A stretch of 64,000 nucleotides of DNA from Cinnamomum chago (lineage: Eukaryota > Streptophyta > Magnoliopsida > Laurales > Lauraceae). Shown piece after piece: positions 1 to 10,795 of this stretch; the stretch's first letter is position 1, and the number at the start of each line of letters is the position of its first letter. Made by a program: the position numbers and the translations under genes. The notes below the pieces were generated by a model. It was not told the DNA's origin. It made no database searches and saw nothing but the letters and a program-made list of their open reading frames with translations. The stretch spans positions 28,403,001-28,467,000 of the forward strand of contig CP142461.1 in NCBI GenBank assembly GCA_038049695.1, read 5' to 3'.

Positions 1-1428
1 GGATAAGGTTTGGGTAGAAATCTTGTTTCATCGCTGCAAACATTGCTCTATTTAAACCAATGGCACATACCAGTCTGATTATAACATCAATTCTGGACAA
101 GAGAGGGATCAGATAAATGTGGAGGGGTTGGATTCACCTGTTCTCTTTTCAAATCATGTCCCATCTAATTTGGCATGGTGGGCCATACATCTAAGGAAAT
201 TGGATGGAGATAAATCTTTTCTATATTCCTTCCTTTTTGGTCTAATTATCCAGCACTCGGTAGCATTAGTAGTACTTACTACTTAGCCACTTACAGTTGA
301 TAAAGTAGAAGAAATTATCGGATAAACCAGCTTGATGACTCGTGCACCAAAAAGCCCTCATAATTTATCTGTAACAGTATTTTTTATTTTTTTTTCCATC
401 TCTTCTCCTCCCCCATTTTGTTTTTTGTCCAATTCTTTGACCTATAAAAGCAAAGTTTCCAGGTTGGGCGTTATGTATAATGTTTTTGGCAGGTAAGCCT
501 ACGCCAAAATAGACCAGAAACTTAAGGTGCCGGTTGACATTATTGACCAATTAATAAAGGGTAGGTTTGAGTTCGTTCATATTACTAGTCATTTTCCATT
601 CAATCCAAAGCCCACACCAATCCAATCTGTACTGAGCCGTTGGATAAAGTTTCACATTGACCATTTTTACTTCTGAATTGGTTGTGTTTACAATTCCAAC
701 CTGACTAAAAAGGTCCTTCACCCTAAAAAAAATAAAATTTCAAAGTTGGATCGAAAAGGTAGCTTCTACGTTGGGTTGGCAAGTCGGCATTATTCAACTT
801 GGCCAACTAGTAAAAATGGCCTCAGCCCCAACCTACTTACTAAATGGTTCAACATGAAAAATAAAAAACAGGAAAAAAAAAAGAGATCCTTCTTAAACTA
901 ACAGGTGCAGTTGGTTGGTTAGTTATGACTGTCACCATTATGGGTCCACTAGTAGAGATGGCAACGGGGCGGCTTTGGCACAGGTTGGGGTAAACACAAA
1001 GCACACAAATATGCTGATTCGGGCCAGTCATACTAAGATGTATAGATTTTATCCTTCACGATCAATAAAAAGGAAAGGTAAGGCTATTTTACAAAAGATC
1101 AACCCAGTTCAATAGCTTTGCGTCCACTATCCCAATCATGATTTCAATCATGATTTTCCTACCCCCAGTAACAGTAAAGGAGAGGTCGTAAACTACACCC
1201 AAAAGGACCGGTTGCATGATGTGACAAAGTTACAAGCGCAACAGACAAACAGGCTCTCAATCACAATGCACAAAACTTCCACAGGCTATTAAATCACACA
1301 ATGTACAAAATCTACATTTTCCCAAGATGATGGGTGATTACTATATTGCGAAGGACATATCCAAATAAGTACAACAAAGATGACTGACTGCATCAAAGCC
1401 CAGCAAGGGACCTAAAACTTGATAGAAG
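1..1428. other. Downstream flank of MED23; no gene recognised
   Basis: This stretch lies 3' of the MED23 stop codon and should include its 3' UTR. I see no AATAAA on the minus strand close to the stop; the only one I noticed lies near 383, too far to assign. The open frames here are short and resemble no family. Near 952-990 there is a sequence resembling the end of a hAT element (TAGAGATGGCAACGGGG), but I found no partner end. Nothing else is supported. Confidence 0.4.
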
Positions 1429-1630
1429 TTAGGTAGTATTTTGGACAATTTTTGGATGAGTTGCTGCGTAAATGGAGGAATTCTGATCATTTGTTAAGTG
1501 AGAAAGAAGATGTTGCACATCTGGCCGTAGAAGCTGCACTACTTTGCTGCAGAGAGTCAAGGTGTCTACTTTGGGCTTACTGCTGCTCTGTACAGGTCCT
1601 CCTTGCCCTTCGTATAAAACAGCATGATGC
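1429..1630 (-). CDS. MED23 last coding exon (C-terminus and stop)
   Basis: This exon encodes the last 66 residues of Mediator subunit 23, a tail-module subunit of the nuclear Mediator complex that links activators to RNA polymerase II. It follows a TTATAG acceptor and starts with the third base of a split Leu codon whose first two bases end the exon at 2027-2130. The recognisable plant MED23 stretches are YEGQGGPVQ, LRPDVQHLLSHL and IYAATHPK, and the frame ends at TAA (1429-1431). Family recognition is from memory of plant MED23 sequences, not a search. Length and phase fit the neighbouring exon exactly. I see no frameshift or premature stop. Confidence 0.9.
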
Positions 1631-2026
1631 CTATAACAAACAACACAGTTATTAGGCCTGCTAGTGATATTTATCAAGATGTGATCTGTAAGGGTATTTG
1701 TGGCACACAATGCTAATGTGGTATGCCATTTACCATGTTAAGGTCCTCCCTATTTTACATGAGAATCTTAACAGGCCCATTAAGTAACAATGTTGAATAG
1801 GTGGGTGAGTGGGTCTGGAGATGACTGTTTGATTTGAAATGCTAGATAATTGATCAGGTTGGGCCCATGTCCGCTGAAAGGCCAAATAGGCTGCCTTTTG
1901 TGCTCATATACTTGATTGGAAGGTTGGACTAGGGTTCACCCTGATCATACATTTATGCAGGGTAATAACAGAAAATAATCAGACTCCACAGGGTTGTAAT
2001 GTTTGGAAACTAAATCAAACTCTTAC

Positions 2027-2130
2027 AGAAAATCAATAAGATCTGCAATTTCTGATGCCTCATTAGGGGATGATGGCTGCGAATTCTTCCCAAACACTTC
2101 TGCCATTATATTGAATAGCTGAGCTAAGGT
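2027..2130 (-). CDS. MED23 penultimate exon
   Basis: This 104-bp exon sits between a CATTGCAG acceptor (just above 2130) and a GTAAGA donor (just below 2027). It encodes about 34 residues including EVFGKNSQPSSP and ASEIADLIDFL, which match the C-terminal region of plant MED23. It enters in phase 0 after the Lys codon ending the exon at 50539 and leaves after two bases, which the last exon completes. The intron that precedes it in the transcript runs to 50538, so this small exon must be recognised across about 48 kb. A second, damaged copy of its acceptor region lies just upstream in transcript order (2178-2253). Confidence 0.9.
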
Positions 2131-2253
2131 CTGCAATGGAGAACACAAAAGTTAGGATCTTGGGAATTAAAAAAATCTCTGCCATTATATTGAATAGTTG
2201 AGATAAGGTTTGAAATGGAGAACACACAAGTCAGGATCTTGGGAATTAAAAAA
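2099..2253. repeat. 79-bp tandem duplication over the MED23 3' splice site
   Basis: The block beginning TCTGCCATTATATTGAATAG at 2099 is repeated from 2178, a period of 79 bp, with about a dozen differences. Copy 1 holds the start of the penultimate exon and its working acceptor (CATTGCAG on the minus strand). In copy 2 the matching site reads CATTTCAA, so the invariant AG is gone. The copy lies in the intron, upstream of the real exon in transcript order. Confidence 0.85.
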
Positions 2254-2330
2254 TAGAGGGACAATCGCCAAGTGATTGAAGGCAAAAGATGACGAGATAA
2301 AAGGGTAATAGAACCTAGGCAAAAACAAAT

Positions 2331-2381
2331 GCACGCACGCACACACACGCACGCACTCACGCACGCACACACACACACACA
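2331..2381. repeat. CA/CACG microsatellite
   Basis: An imperfect (CA)n run with CACG interruptions ends in an uninterrupted CA tract before ACCGATGG. Open frames over it on the minus strand are Cys/Val-rich by-products of the repeat and not genes. Confidence 0.9.
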
Positions 2382-3026
2382 ACCGATGGACCCTTATAAA
2401 ATATAAACAAATAAATAAAATAATGGATCAACAACTGATTTTACAAAATAATGGATCAACATCTGATTTTACAAGATCCCTAGAGGATTTCTAACTACAG
2501 TCTGAATCTATCTATGTACCATAGAATTTGCAAATGTATATGCCTTCCATGCTTCACCCACCCCTGGCTGTAGGCACAGATTTTAAGAGAGAGAGAGAAG
2601 GTAAATTTTTCTCTTTTGCTAATGATAGTGATAATAATAATAATGATGTTAGTAATAAACTTTTCTTTTTTGCTAACATTAAAAAAATATATCATTATTA
2701 TTATTTTTAGTGGGTGGTTCTATGTATCCGTTCAACTAGGAAACAGTACCTTGTAACTTTGATTCATAGCACAACTGGGGATGTTGGCCCTAGGGATGTC
2801 TCCAATGACTCTTTAGGATGATATGTTGCAATGTCTCATCTGCGACGTTGATAGGCCCTAACTGGAATTCGGTTCCAATCTTCTTCAAGTTTATGGTCTA
2901 CTCATATATTAGGAGCCAATTCTTGAGATGTACAAATGTTAGGACAGTCACACAAAAGACCTAAATCTTTGCTTCCAAGTGCGAAGACTAAGATTCAAAT
3001 GGTCCTCAGTGTACCATACTCTAGTG
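2382..3026. other. Intronic spacer, no element recognised
   Basis: AT-rich intron sequence with a short direct repeat (ATGGATCAACA...TGATTTTACAA, near 2423 and 2452) and a GA/AAT-rich low-complexity patch at about 2588-2650. No coding or transposon signal is visible. Confidence 0.5.
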
Positions 3027-4005
3027 TAGGGCTGTAAATTGGGCAGGGCTGCCCAGACCCAGCCTGGCCCGACCCAGCACGTTGACCGGCCTCACCCGGC
3101 CAGGCCGTGCCGGGCCAGGTTGCCTGGGGTTGTGGCAAGCATGGCATGGCCCAGCGCATTGGCAATGTTGTGCTGGGCCAGGGAGCCACAGCCAGGGCAC
3201 GACATGGCCCGCCAAACGGTCAAACACACACCGCCCCCGCCCCCGCCAAACACACACAGCCCCCCCAAACTAAGGATGTAAACGGGTTGGTTCCAATCCG
3301 GATCCATATAGGAACCATAATCGTTAAGGAAATGATGGTTCCGATTTCGGAATTGGTTTCGACTCGGAGCCAGGGCACACTTTCGAAACCAGTTTTGATT
3401 AGTGAATTAGGTTCCGGTTCCGGAACTAGAACCAATACACAAGGGAGAGGAGGAGCGATTGAAAACATAAAAACCCTAAAGTCCAAAAAAACTTCAAGAT
3501 CCCTAAAGCCAATATCCCCAAAATTTCCAAGAAACCCTAAAAATAGACCCCATCACCCCTAAAAAGAAATATCAAAATCTGTAGGCAACCTTCAATCCAA
3601 CACATACCACAACCTTCCAAAACCCAAAAACAAAGAAATAAATAAATAAATAAAAGAGAGGTAGAATGAAGAAGAAAAAGCAAAAAGACATGCAAAGAAA
3701 ATGAAAAGAGAGATAGAAATAGTACCTGGCTGATTGCTACTACTCCTTACCCCATTGCCAAGCTTCCATCGCCATTGAAGACTTGCATTCCATTCCATCC
3801 CATTCCATTCCTCAAGTCCTTCTTCCTTTCTTCTCTTGAGTGTGAAGAGATCAATGAAGTTTTTTTCATTTAAGGCTCTTCAAAAAGGGCTCGACGAGTC
3901 TTTATGAAGCCTGCATATGCTTCGGGTCTTGATTCCACGGCTCTGAACCGAAGTGGTTCCGGAACCGAACCCGTTTAGGTCCCAGGTCCAAAAAAGAGGA
4001 CCCGG

Positions 4006-4317
4006 TGTAGAAGATAAGCAGCCTATAAAATAAGGTCTAGGCCCAGCCCAACAAGGCCCATGTACAGCTTTTATAAAATCCCATGATATCCCACGTGTGG
4101 GACTTAGTCAAAGATTGTATAGCTGATTTCTCTCTTCTTACTTCCTTGTTTAGACTAGGATATATTTTGTCATTATTCTGATTGTAAATATAGCATGCTT
4201 AAAGCCTTTGATTAGGCATAATGATATTATTAAACTGGGCAGTTGATCCTCCATTAAGGATGACATTTTCCTCCAACTCACTTCTTCTTCTTCCTTTTCT
4301 TCTTCCATATTATAACA
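4006..4317 (+). repeat. Copia 1 5' LTR
   Basis: A 312-bp LTR starting TGTAGAAGATAAG and ending TATAACA. It contains the CCCACGTGTGGGACTTAG block shared with the 3' LTR. The primer-binding site follows directly. Confidence 0.95.
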
Positions 4318-4331
4318 TGGTATCAGAGCTC
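4318..4331 (+). promoter_or_regulatory. Copia 1 primer-binding site
   Basis: TGGTATCAGAGCTC directly follows the 5' LTR. This is the usual Ty1/copia site complementary to the 3' end of initiator tRNA-Met, used to prime minus-strand DNA. Confidence 0.93.
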
Positions 4332-5043
4332 TATGGGATTTCTTCATATCAACTGTCTCTAAGTTACAATCCCTTCTCAAAGATCTGAAAAGAAGACTCT
4401 GGGATTCCTTCCTTCCAGTAGATTGGCTGTGTCAACATTGTGCAGGGTGTGTATCAAAGGTGGGCCAGACTCGATCATCAAGAAATCAAAAACAAACACC
4501 ACCACAAGGGTCGCCACTATTCTCTATGATTTATGGTGATTTTTGCAGAATTTTTGGCAAATCTAAGGTAGGCCGATTACTGCAATTCGTGGTTCCCAAG
4601 TTTTTCAGTATAGTTTTCATCAGATCCGTCCCATCTTGCGGATTTTCAATCTTTTGTTATGCAATCTGATCTAGAAGATAGTAGGAAGTATAACGAAGAG
4701 GGCTACACCCACTGATCAGAGATCTGATCTCATTATGGGCCCTACCTGACCACTCATGCACCAGAAAGGAGGTCGTCTGGCCCTGGAATTGGCCCTTTCT
4801 GTTGTGTTTTTGCTTTTGGAGTTCATCTTTGTGCTCCATTAACATATCTGAACTAGATTTCAGACTCTCTTGCTGTTTTTTGCTGACTGATTGCTGTTCA
4901 ATCCTCTGCACCTCTCTCTCTGCTTGGATTGATTAAGAACAGAACTTCTTCTTACTGTTGCTTGATTGTTCACATCAATTGCTTGCTGATTTTCTGCTTT
5001 ACAATTCAATCTCTCTGTTGATTATTCTGATGCATTGGAGATT

Positions 5044-6330
5044 GTGGAAAAGTATTATGTTATCCCAATTAAATTTAATGGGCATAATTATATGTTCTGG
5101 TCCTTCCATTTAAAGAACTTAGTAAAAGGACAAGGGCTATTTGGTTATCTTGATGGATCAATAACTAAGCCTCCTACTACAAGTACCACTGACTCAAAAG
5201 CCTTAGCCACCTAGTCCAAGGAAAAAGCTAAAGTAGTCACTTGGATACTTAACTCTATTGATCCTTCTTTTGCCGTGGCTCTTCAAGCCTATACTACAGC
5301 AGCTGATATGTGGGCTCATCTCAAGAAGGTCTACCATCAAACCAATAAAGCCATCTCAAGAAGGTCTACCATCAAACCAATAAAGCCAGAAAGTATCACT
5401 TGGATAGTGAAATTGCTAAATACAGTCAAGGGGATAAATCTGTGCAGGAATATTTTAATGGTTTTCTCACCTTATGGACCGAAAGGGATTCTATGTTGAT
5501 CCAAACAGTCTCTTCTAGATTGCTATATGAGGCTCTTAAATTACAATAAGAAACTCACATTAGGCAGTTTCTTATGAATCTAAGACCAGAATTTGAATCC
5601 GTTCGGTCCACTCATGAATAGAGAAATTTATGTTAATCTTGATACCTGATTTCAAGAAGTTCTTCAAGAAAAACTTCGTCTCACCTCACAGCGTGCTATT
5701 CTTAAAGAACCAAAGGCCATTCTTGCGCTTCTTCCTGCTGACTGTACTCTTCTGTCAACCCCAAATCACACAACAGAAGAAGCCTCCCTCCAATCTACCA
5801 AGAAAGAATATTTCAATTGCATTTCAGGCTCAAACACCCTTATCTGATACATGAAGCACTTCTTTCGGGCCTATATCCATGAATCCTGCTCATATTCAAG
5901 AACTGATTCAAAATACGGTGAGCTCAGCATATGCATCTATGGGCTTTAATGGTGGTCAGTATCAAACTCAGTCTCCTATAGTTTCTCTGCCTTTCATTCT
6001 TCAGCATCTCTTTCTTCTCCCATCACCTCATCCACATAGTTTTTACATTCAGGAGCCTCAAATCACATGACATCTGTAGAACATAGCATAACAGATTCCC
6101 ACCCTTACCTTGGAAAAGAAAAAATAACCACTGCTAATGGAGATCAACTACTCATTTCAGCAGTTGGTACCATTACTTTATCTAGTGTCTCTGGCCAGTC
6201 CATCACCCTTCCCAATGTCTACTTTGTTCCAAAATTATCAGTCAATTTACTTTCTATAGGACAACTTATTGATGATGGATATATTGTTCACTTTTCTTCC
6301 TCTAGTTGCATTATACAGGGGTGACAAACT
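5044..6330 (+). pseudogene. Copia 1 gag-protease remnant
   Basis: Gag begins around the ILNSIDPSFAVALQAYTT stretch, preceded by a recognisable UBN2-type gag N-terminus near 5070-5160. A 35-bp tandem duplication at 5318-5387 shifts the frame. The protease shows the SGASNHMT remnant (about 6050-6075) and the downstream LSVNLLSIGQLIDDGY segment (about 6235-6290). Several in-frame stops break it (for example near 5213 and 5547), so it is inactive. Confidence 0.85.
5318..5387 (+). repeat. 35-bp tandem duplication in copia 1 gag
   Basis: ATCTCAAGAAGGTCTACCAT and the following bases occur at 5318 and again at 5353. The extra 35 bp is not a multiple of three and so breaks the gag frame. Confidence 0.9.
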
Positions 6331-6365
6331 GGGAAGGTGATCGCGACGGGGAGTAAACATGGGCT

Positions 6366-9195
6366 ATGTTTTTGCTGGACATTGGACATCATTCCTTATT
6401 TGCTTCTTCTTCTAATAATTTCAATAAATTGTGGACTGTTTGGCATCAACATCTTGGTCATGTGAACAATGCTCATTTCATTTCTTTGTTTAAGATTCGT
6501 TATTTAGAATCAACTATTGATAATAAAATGATGTCTTCTTTATTTCAATCAAAGTGTGAAACTTGTTGCTTAAGAGCCTTTTTGTATTTCTCCTTTTTTC
6601 TTTGAATACAAGTTACCATTTCAAAAAAAAAAAGAGTCATATTTTGCCTTTTTCTATTCATAATTCTCGTGCATTGGCATCATTTGACATTATTCACACT
6701 GATGTTTGGGGAATTGCTCCTACCTTGAGTAGGGTAGGATTTAAGTACTATGTGACCTTTATTGATGATCATTCCTGTTATACCTGGATCTATTTCATGC
6801 GCTTTAAATCTGAAGTATTTTCTATTTTCTAAAGATTTTACAACATGGTCCAAACCCAATTTAAGAAAGCAATCAAAATTCTTAGATCAGATTCAGGTGG
6901 AGAAAACATATCTCATGATTTCTCTGCCTTCCTTTCTGATAAAGGCATTTTTCACCAAAAATCATGTTCGCATACTCAGTAAAATGGAATTACGGAAAGA
7001 AAGAACAAACACATTTTTTTAAACTGCTCATACTTTTCTAATTGCATCCTTAGTTCCTCCCTATTTTTAGTGTGATGCTGCACACACTGCTATGTATCTT
7101 ATCAATCATCTTCCTATTACTGTTCTAGGAAAGACTACTCATGTCGAAATTCTCTTTGGTCATACCCCTTCATACTCTCACTTGCGTGTTTTTGGTTGCT
7201 TGTGTTTTGTTCATCTTCCACCTACTAAGCGCACTAAGTTATCACCACAAGCTGCCAAATGCATCTTTCTTGGCTGCAGTAATGAACAAAAAAGGTTTCT
7301 ATGTTATGATCAGTCTGAGAAACGCATGCGAATATCTCGTAATGTAATCTTCTTGAGATAGATTCCATTCGTTTCTTTGCGTTTGGATAGTCATCCTATT
7401 GTTGTGTCCTATTATTTTTATTTTTTTTGAATGGTATTGTTGTGTCCTATTTGCCACAACTCCCTGAATCTACTTCTTCATCAACTTTTCCCAAAGTCTA
7501 TGTCCGGCGCAACACGGTCCCTCCTATGGTGCCTCCTTCTCCTGATCATCTCTCGGTGTTGCCTACTGAACCTTCAAGTAATAATGCTTCTTCTAATAGT
7601 ATCATCCCTCTACAACGCTCTAGTTGTCCTTCAGTTGCCCCTAATTGCTATGGATTTTCTACTCTTTTTACTTCTTTAGATAATGCTCCTATACCCATCT
7701 CATATTCACAAGCCTTGAAGATTGCATACTAGCACAATGCTATGAATGAGGAATTGTTCACTCTTAAAGCAAACCAAACATGGGACTTGGTACGGGCACC
7801 TGAAGGAGCATTAGTGACTGGCAGTAAATGGATCTACTCCGTAAAAGTTCACTCCGATGGGAATCTTAATCACTACAAAGTCAGATTGGTTGCGTAGCAT
7901 TCTAAACAGGAATATGGAATTGACTATGAGGAGACATTTGCACCAGTGGCTAAAATGACCGTCGTTCGTACCCTTCTTTGTGTAGTTGTAGCCTGCAACT
8001 GACCTCTATGGCAAATGGATATTAAAAATGCATTTCTTGATGGGGACTTGTGAGAGACTGTTTACTTAAAGCCTCCTCCGGTATATGCTTGTCCTCCAAA
8101 GCATGTTTGGAAGTTGCGGAAATCTCTTTAAGGACTTAAGTAGGCTCCCGGGGCTTGGTTCGATAAATTCCGGGTAGCAATTCTTTAAGCTGGATTTCGT
8201 CACAGTCATTCTGATTGTTCCCTATTTCTTAGATGGACACCGAAGGGCTACACATTTCTTTTTGATATGACTATCAGTGGCAATGATATTCCCGGCATTA
8301 CGGATCTCAAACACCATCTTACTCGCCACTTCAGAATGAAGCATCCTGGTTTTCTCACCCATTTTCTGAGGCTTGAGTTTTTGCGTAACAAATCAAGCAT
8401 TAGGGTCCATCAACGTAAGTATGTTACAGATTTGATCACTTTGGTAAGGCTTGATGATGCTCACACTTTCGATACGCCTATAGAATTGAACAGCAAGATC
8501 AATACGGATGATGGCCCTCCCCTGAATGATCCTTCCATTTTCTAGCGGATCGTTGGCAGTTTGCTCTACTTAACTATGACTCGGCCGGATATTTCTCATA
8601 CGGTTCATACAATTAGCCAGTTTGTTAGCAATCCCCACAAACCTCACCTTGCTGCAACTTTGCACATACTCCGTTATGTTAAAGGCACTCTTAACCATGG
8701 TCTCTTCTACCCTTTTGGTACTTCTCTGCACTTATCAGCTTATGCGAATGCCGACTAGAATAGTTGCCAGATTCTCGGAGATCTACCACTGGCTAGTATA
8801 TGTTTCTTGGGGAATCTCTGATTTCGTGGAAGTGCAAGAAGCAAACCACCGTTTCAAAGTCTTCTGCTAGGCAGCATATCGGGCGATGTCATCCGCTAGT
8901 GCTGAAATCATTTGGTACGCCGTCTTCTTTGTGAATTGGGTGTCCTTGTTAGTAGTTCTACACCTTTTCATGGAAACAATACCAGTGCTACCAAAATCGC
9001 AAACAATCCATTTTTTTTCATGCAAGGACGAAGCATATTGAGATTGATTGTCACTTCATCCGTCAGCCTGTTGTTACTGAGAAGATAACTTTGCCTCATA
9101 TCTCTACTCATAACCAGTTGGCGGATATATTCACAAAAGCACTTCCCAAAATGTGTCATCATGATCTCATTAGCAAATTGATGTTTTGTGTCTTA
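6366..9195 (+). pseudogene. Copia 1 integrase-RT-RNase H remnant
   Basis: Integrase pieces include WHQHLGHVNN (about 6440) and IIHTDVWGIAP with YVTFIDDHS (about 6690-6770). RT pieces include TWDLV, YGIDYEETFAPVAKMT (about 7915-7965) and DIKNAFLDGDL. The YVDD box is lost: the site near 8255-8280 reads DMTISGND. RNase H pieces run to about 9190, with the HFHGN and KHIEIDCHF-type stretches recognisable in shifted frames. A poly-A tract near 6627 and several stops disrupt it. No intact polyprotein remains. Confidence 0.85.
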
Positions 9196-9202
9196 CCACA
9201 TC

Positions 9203-9216
9203 AATTTAAGGGGGTG
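9203..9216 (+). promoter_or_regulatory. Copia 1 polypurine tract
   Basis: AATTTAAGGGGGTG lies directly before the 3' LTR. It is the usual plus-strand priming site and supports the LTR start at 9217. Confidence 0.8.
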
Positions 9217-9515
9217 TGTAGGAGATAACAAGCCTGTAAAATAAAGTCTAGGCCCAGCCCAACAAATCCCATGTACAGCCTGTATAAAATACCATCATAT
9301 CCCACGTGTGGGACTTAGTCAAAGATTGTATAGCTGATTTCTCTCTTCTTACTTCCTTGTATAGACTAGGATATATTCTTTCATTATTCTGATTGTAAAT
9401 ATAGCATGTTTAAAGCCTTTGATTAGGCATAATGATGTTATAAAAATGGGCAGTCGATCCTCCATTGAGGATGACCTTTTCCTCCAATTCTCTTCTTCTT
9501 CCATATATTATAACA
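9217..9515 (+). repeat. Copia 1 3' LTR
   Basis: A 299-bp LTR, TGTAGGAGATAAC to TATAACA, aligning with 4006-4317 with scattered substitutions and small deletions. It is followed by the CCCGG target duplication. Confidence 0.95.
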
Positions 9516-9627
9516 CCCGGAACCATACCCATTTACTTAACGATACCTAAATGAGGTTCCAAACCCGGTTTTTAACGGGTTGGAACCTCCCGGTAATTAG
9601 AGAATCGAGTACCCATTTACATCCCGA

Positions 9628-10189
9628 AACACCCCCCACCCCACCAAAAAAAAAAGAGAGTAAAAAACGGGGGTATTTTGTGTCATTTCAACACTTGGTA
9701 GATTTATAAATACCTCCTCTCCCCTCATTTCTCAACACTCAATGTACACACTCTCTAAGTTCTCCATGGCACCAAAAGCTCTCTTTAATTTCTCAAAGGC
9801 TATGAAGTTTGGGGGGGGGGGGGGGGGGGGGGGCGCTACTCAAGCGGCTCTCTCTCTAAGAACTTCTTTATAGCGCTCTCCGTCTCTTTCTTTTCAAAGT
9901 ATTTATTAATTTAAATTTCAGATTTTATTTAGTATATAATAAGTCTCATCTTCTCCCCATTCTTATATAAATTACTACAACAAATAGAACAAATATTTAT
10001 GTATAATTATTTATTTAGTTTTTTATAAACTTTGTTTTTGATAAATGGTTGGACCATCATGGTAGTTCAACTTTGACTTTAGCCTAAATGATTCAAATGC
10101 TGCAAATTTGGGTCTAGATTAGGAGGTAGAAAGCACTCCTAATTCGGTTGCCCAACTTCAAACTTCAACCAGAAAGGGGAAAAAAAAAA
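9628..10189 (+). other. 5' non-coding part of the outer hAT element
   Basis: Contains a TATTTATAAATACC box (about 9712), a CT-rich leader and a run of 23 G at 9811-9833, followed by AT-rich DNA leading to the BED-finger segment. It probably held the promoter and leader of the hAT gene. I see no open frame of interest. Confidence 0.4.
9811..9833. repeat. Poly(G) tract, 23 bases
   Basis: Uninterrupted G homopolymer between AAGTTT and CGCTACTC. Such a run is prone to length error in sequencing and assembly. Confidence 0.95.
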
Positions 10190-10790
10190 TTTGACTTCTA
10201 AAGTATGGAAATATTTTGAGTTAGTTGAGATTAAGGATCCAATTGGAAACACAGTGGAATAGGCACAATGCAAATTTTGTAAAGAATGTTACAGTTGTAA
10301 GTCATAAAGGGGCACTGGCCACCTTAGTAGACACATGCGAGTGTATATGCCCAAACATGCTAGAGGGAATGTCAATCCAGTGGCAGGGGGCACTCAAACG
10401 CAACTATCTCAGAGTTCTTCAATTGGTAGTTTAGGAGTTTTTAATAAAAACCTTACTAATGCTAAATACCAACTGTAAATTTATTATAATTAATCAATTC
10501 CCATTTCTACTTGCTAAGAATGAATCCTCAAAAGAATTTGTGAATCAAGCCTTCACCCCTTTATTTAAAAAGATTTCTAGAAATACTGCCTGAAAAATAC
10601 CTGGAAAAATAGGATTAACTTCGGATTTATGGACCTCCAAACAAAAAGTTTGGTATATTTCAATAACTGCACATTATATTGGTAAGGCCTGAATTATGCT
10701 GAAAAGAATGATTTCAATCTCTTTACTTGAGTACCCACATGCTGGTACTAGCATAGGATCCTCTATCCTAGAAAAAAAAAATCAAAGAGT
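10190..10790 (+). pseudogene. hAT transposase relic, N-terminal half (BED finger)
   Basis: Conceptual translation gives SKVWKYFELVEI and the zinc-finger start AQCKFCK, then GHLSRHMRVY in another frame, the pattern of a BED zinc finger that binds transposon ends. Downstream is IGLTSDLWTSKQKVWYISI and TAHYIGKA (about 10610-10690), typical of plant RICESLEEPER-type hAT transposases. Stops and frameshifts interrupt it, and a solo LTR cuts the gene at 10795/10796. The C-terminal half resumes at 14594. It cannot make a working transposase. Confidence 0.85.
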
Positions 10791-10795
10791 ATAAT

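Larger units (their letters stand above)
4006..9515 (+). mobile_element. Copia 1: complete but decayed Ty1/copia retrotransposon
   Basis: This element has two LTRs, a primer-binding site, a polypurine tract and the gag-protease-integrase-RT-RNase H order of Ty1/copia. It is flanked by the perfect 5-bp duplication CCCGG (4001-4005 and 9516-9520), which fixes its ends. The LTRs differ at roughly two dozen positions by eye, and every coding domain has stops or frameshifts, so it is older than copia 3, 4 and 5. The short LTRs and size of about 5.5 kb suggest an Ale/Retrofit-type lineage, which is inference. It sits inside a non-autonomous hAT element. Confidence 0.95.
3271..9627. mobile_element. 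Non-autonomous hAT-like element split by copia 1
   Basis: The left end TAAGGATGTAAACGGGTTGG and the inverted right end (reads GGGATGTAAATGGGTAC on the other strand) form a terminal inverted repeat. Without copia 1 it is about 0.85 kb. The subterminal DNA is rich in GGAACC/GGTTCC and no transposase is encoded. Its ends and interior resemble the element at 55125-56266, so they look like one family. The outer target duplication is not clean here. Confidence 0.6.

Noticed and set aside
952..990. Possible end of a hAT element (TAGAGATGGCAACGGGGCGG)
   Set aside because: No partner end or target duplication found within the flank.
2937..3026. Possible start of the copia 2 LTR (TGTTAGGACAG...) to the left of the hAT nest
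   Set aside because: It would put the whole hAT nest inside that LTR, an attractive idea, but I have no second LTR to compare with and no hAT duplication to support it.
3039..3562. Overlapping open frames of 60-150 codons on both strands
   Set aside because: They lie in GC-rich hAT subterminal repeats, where stops are scarce in all frames. No domain is visible.
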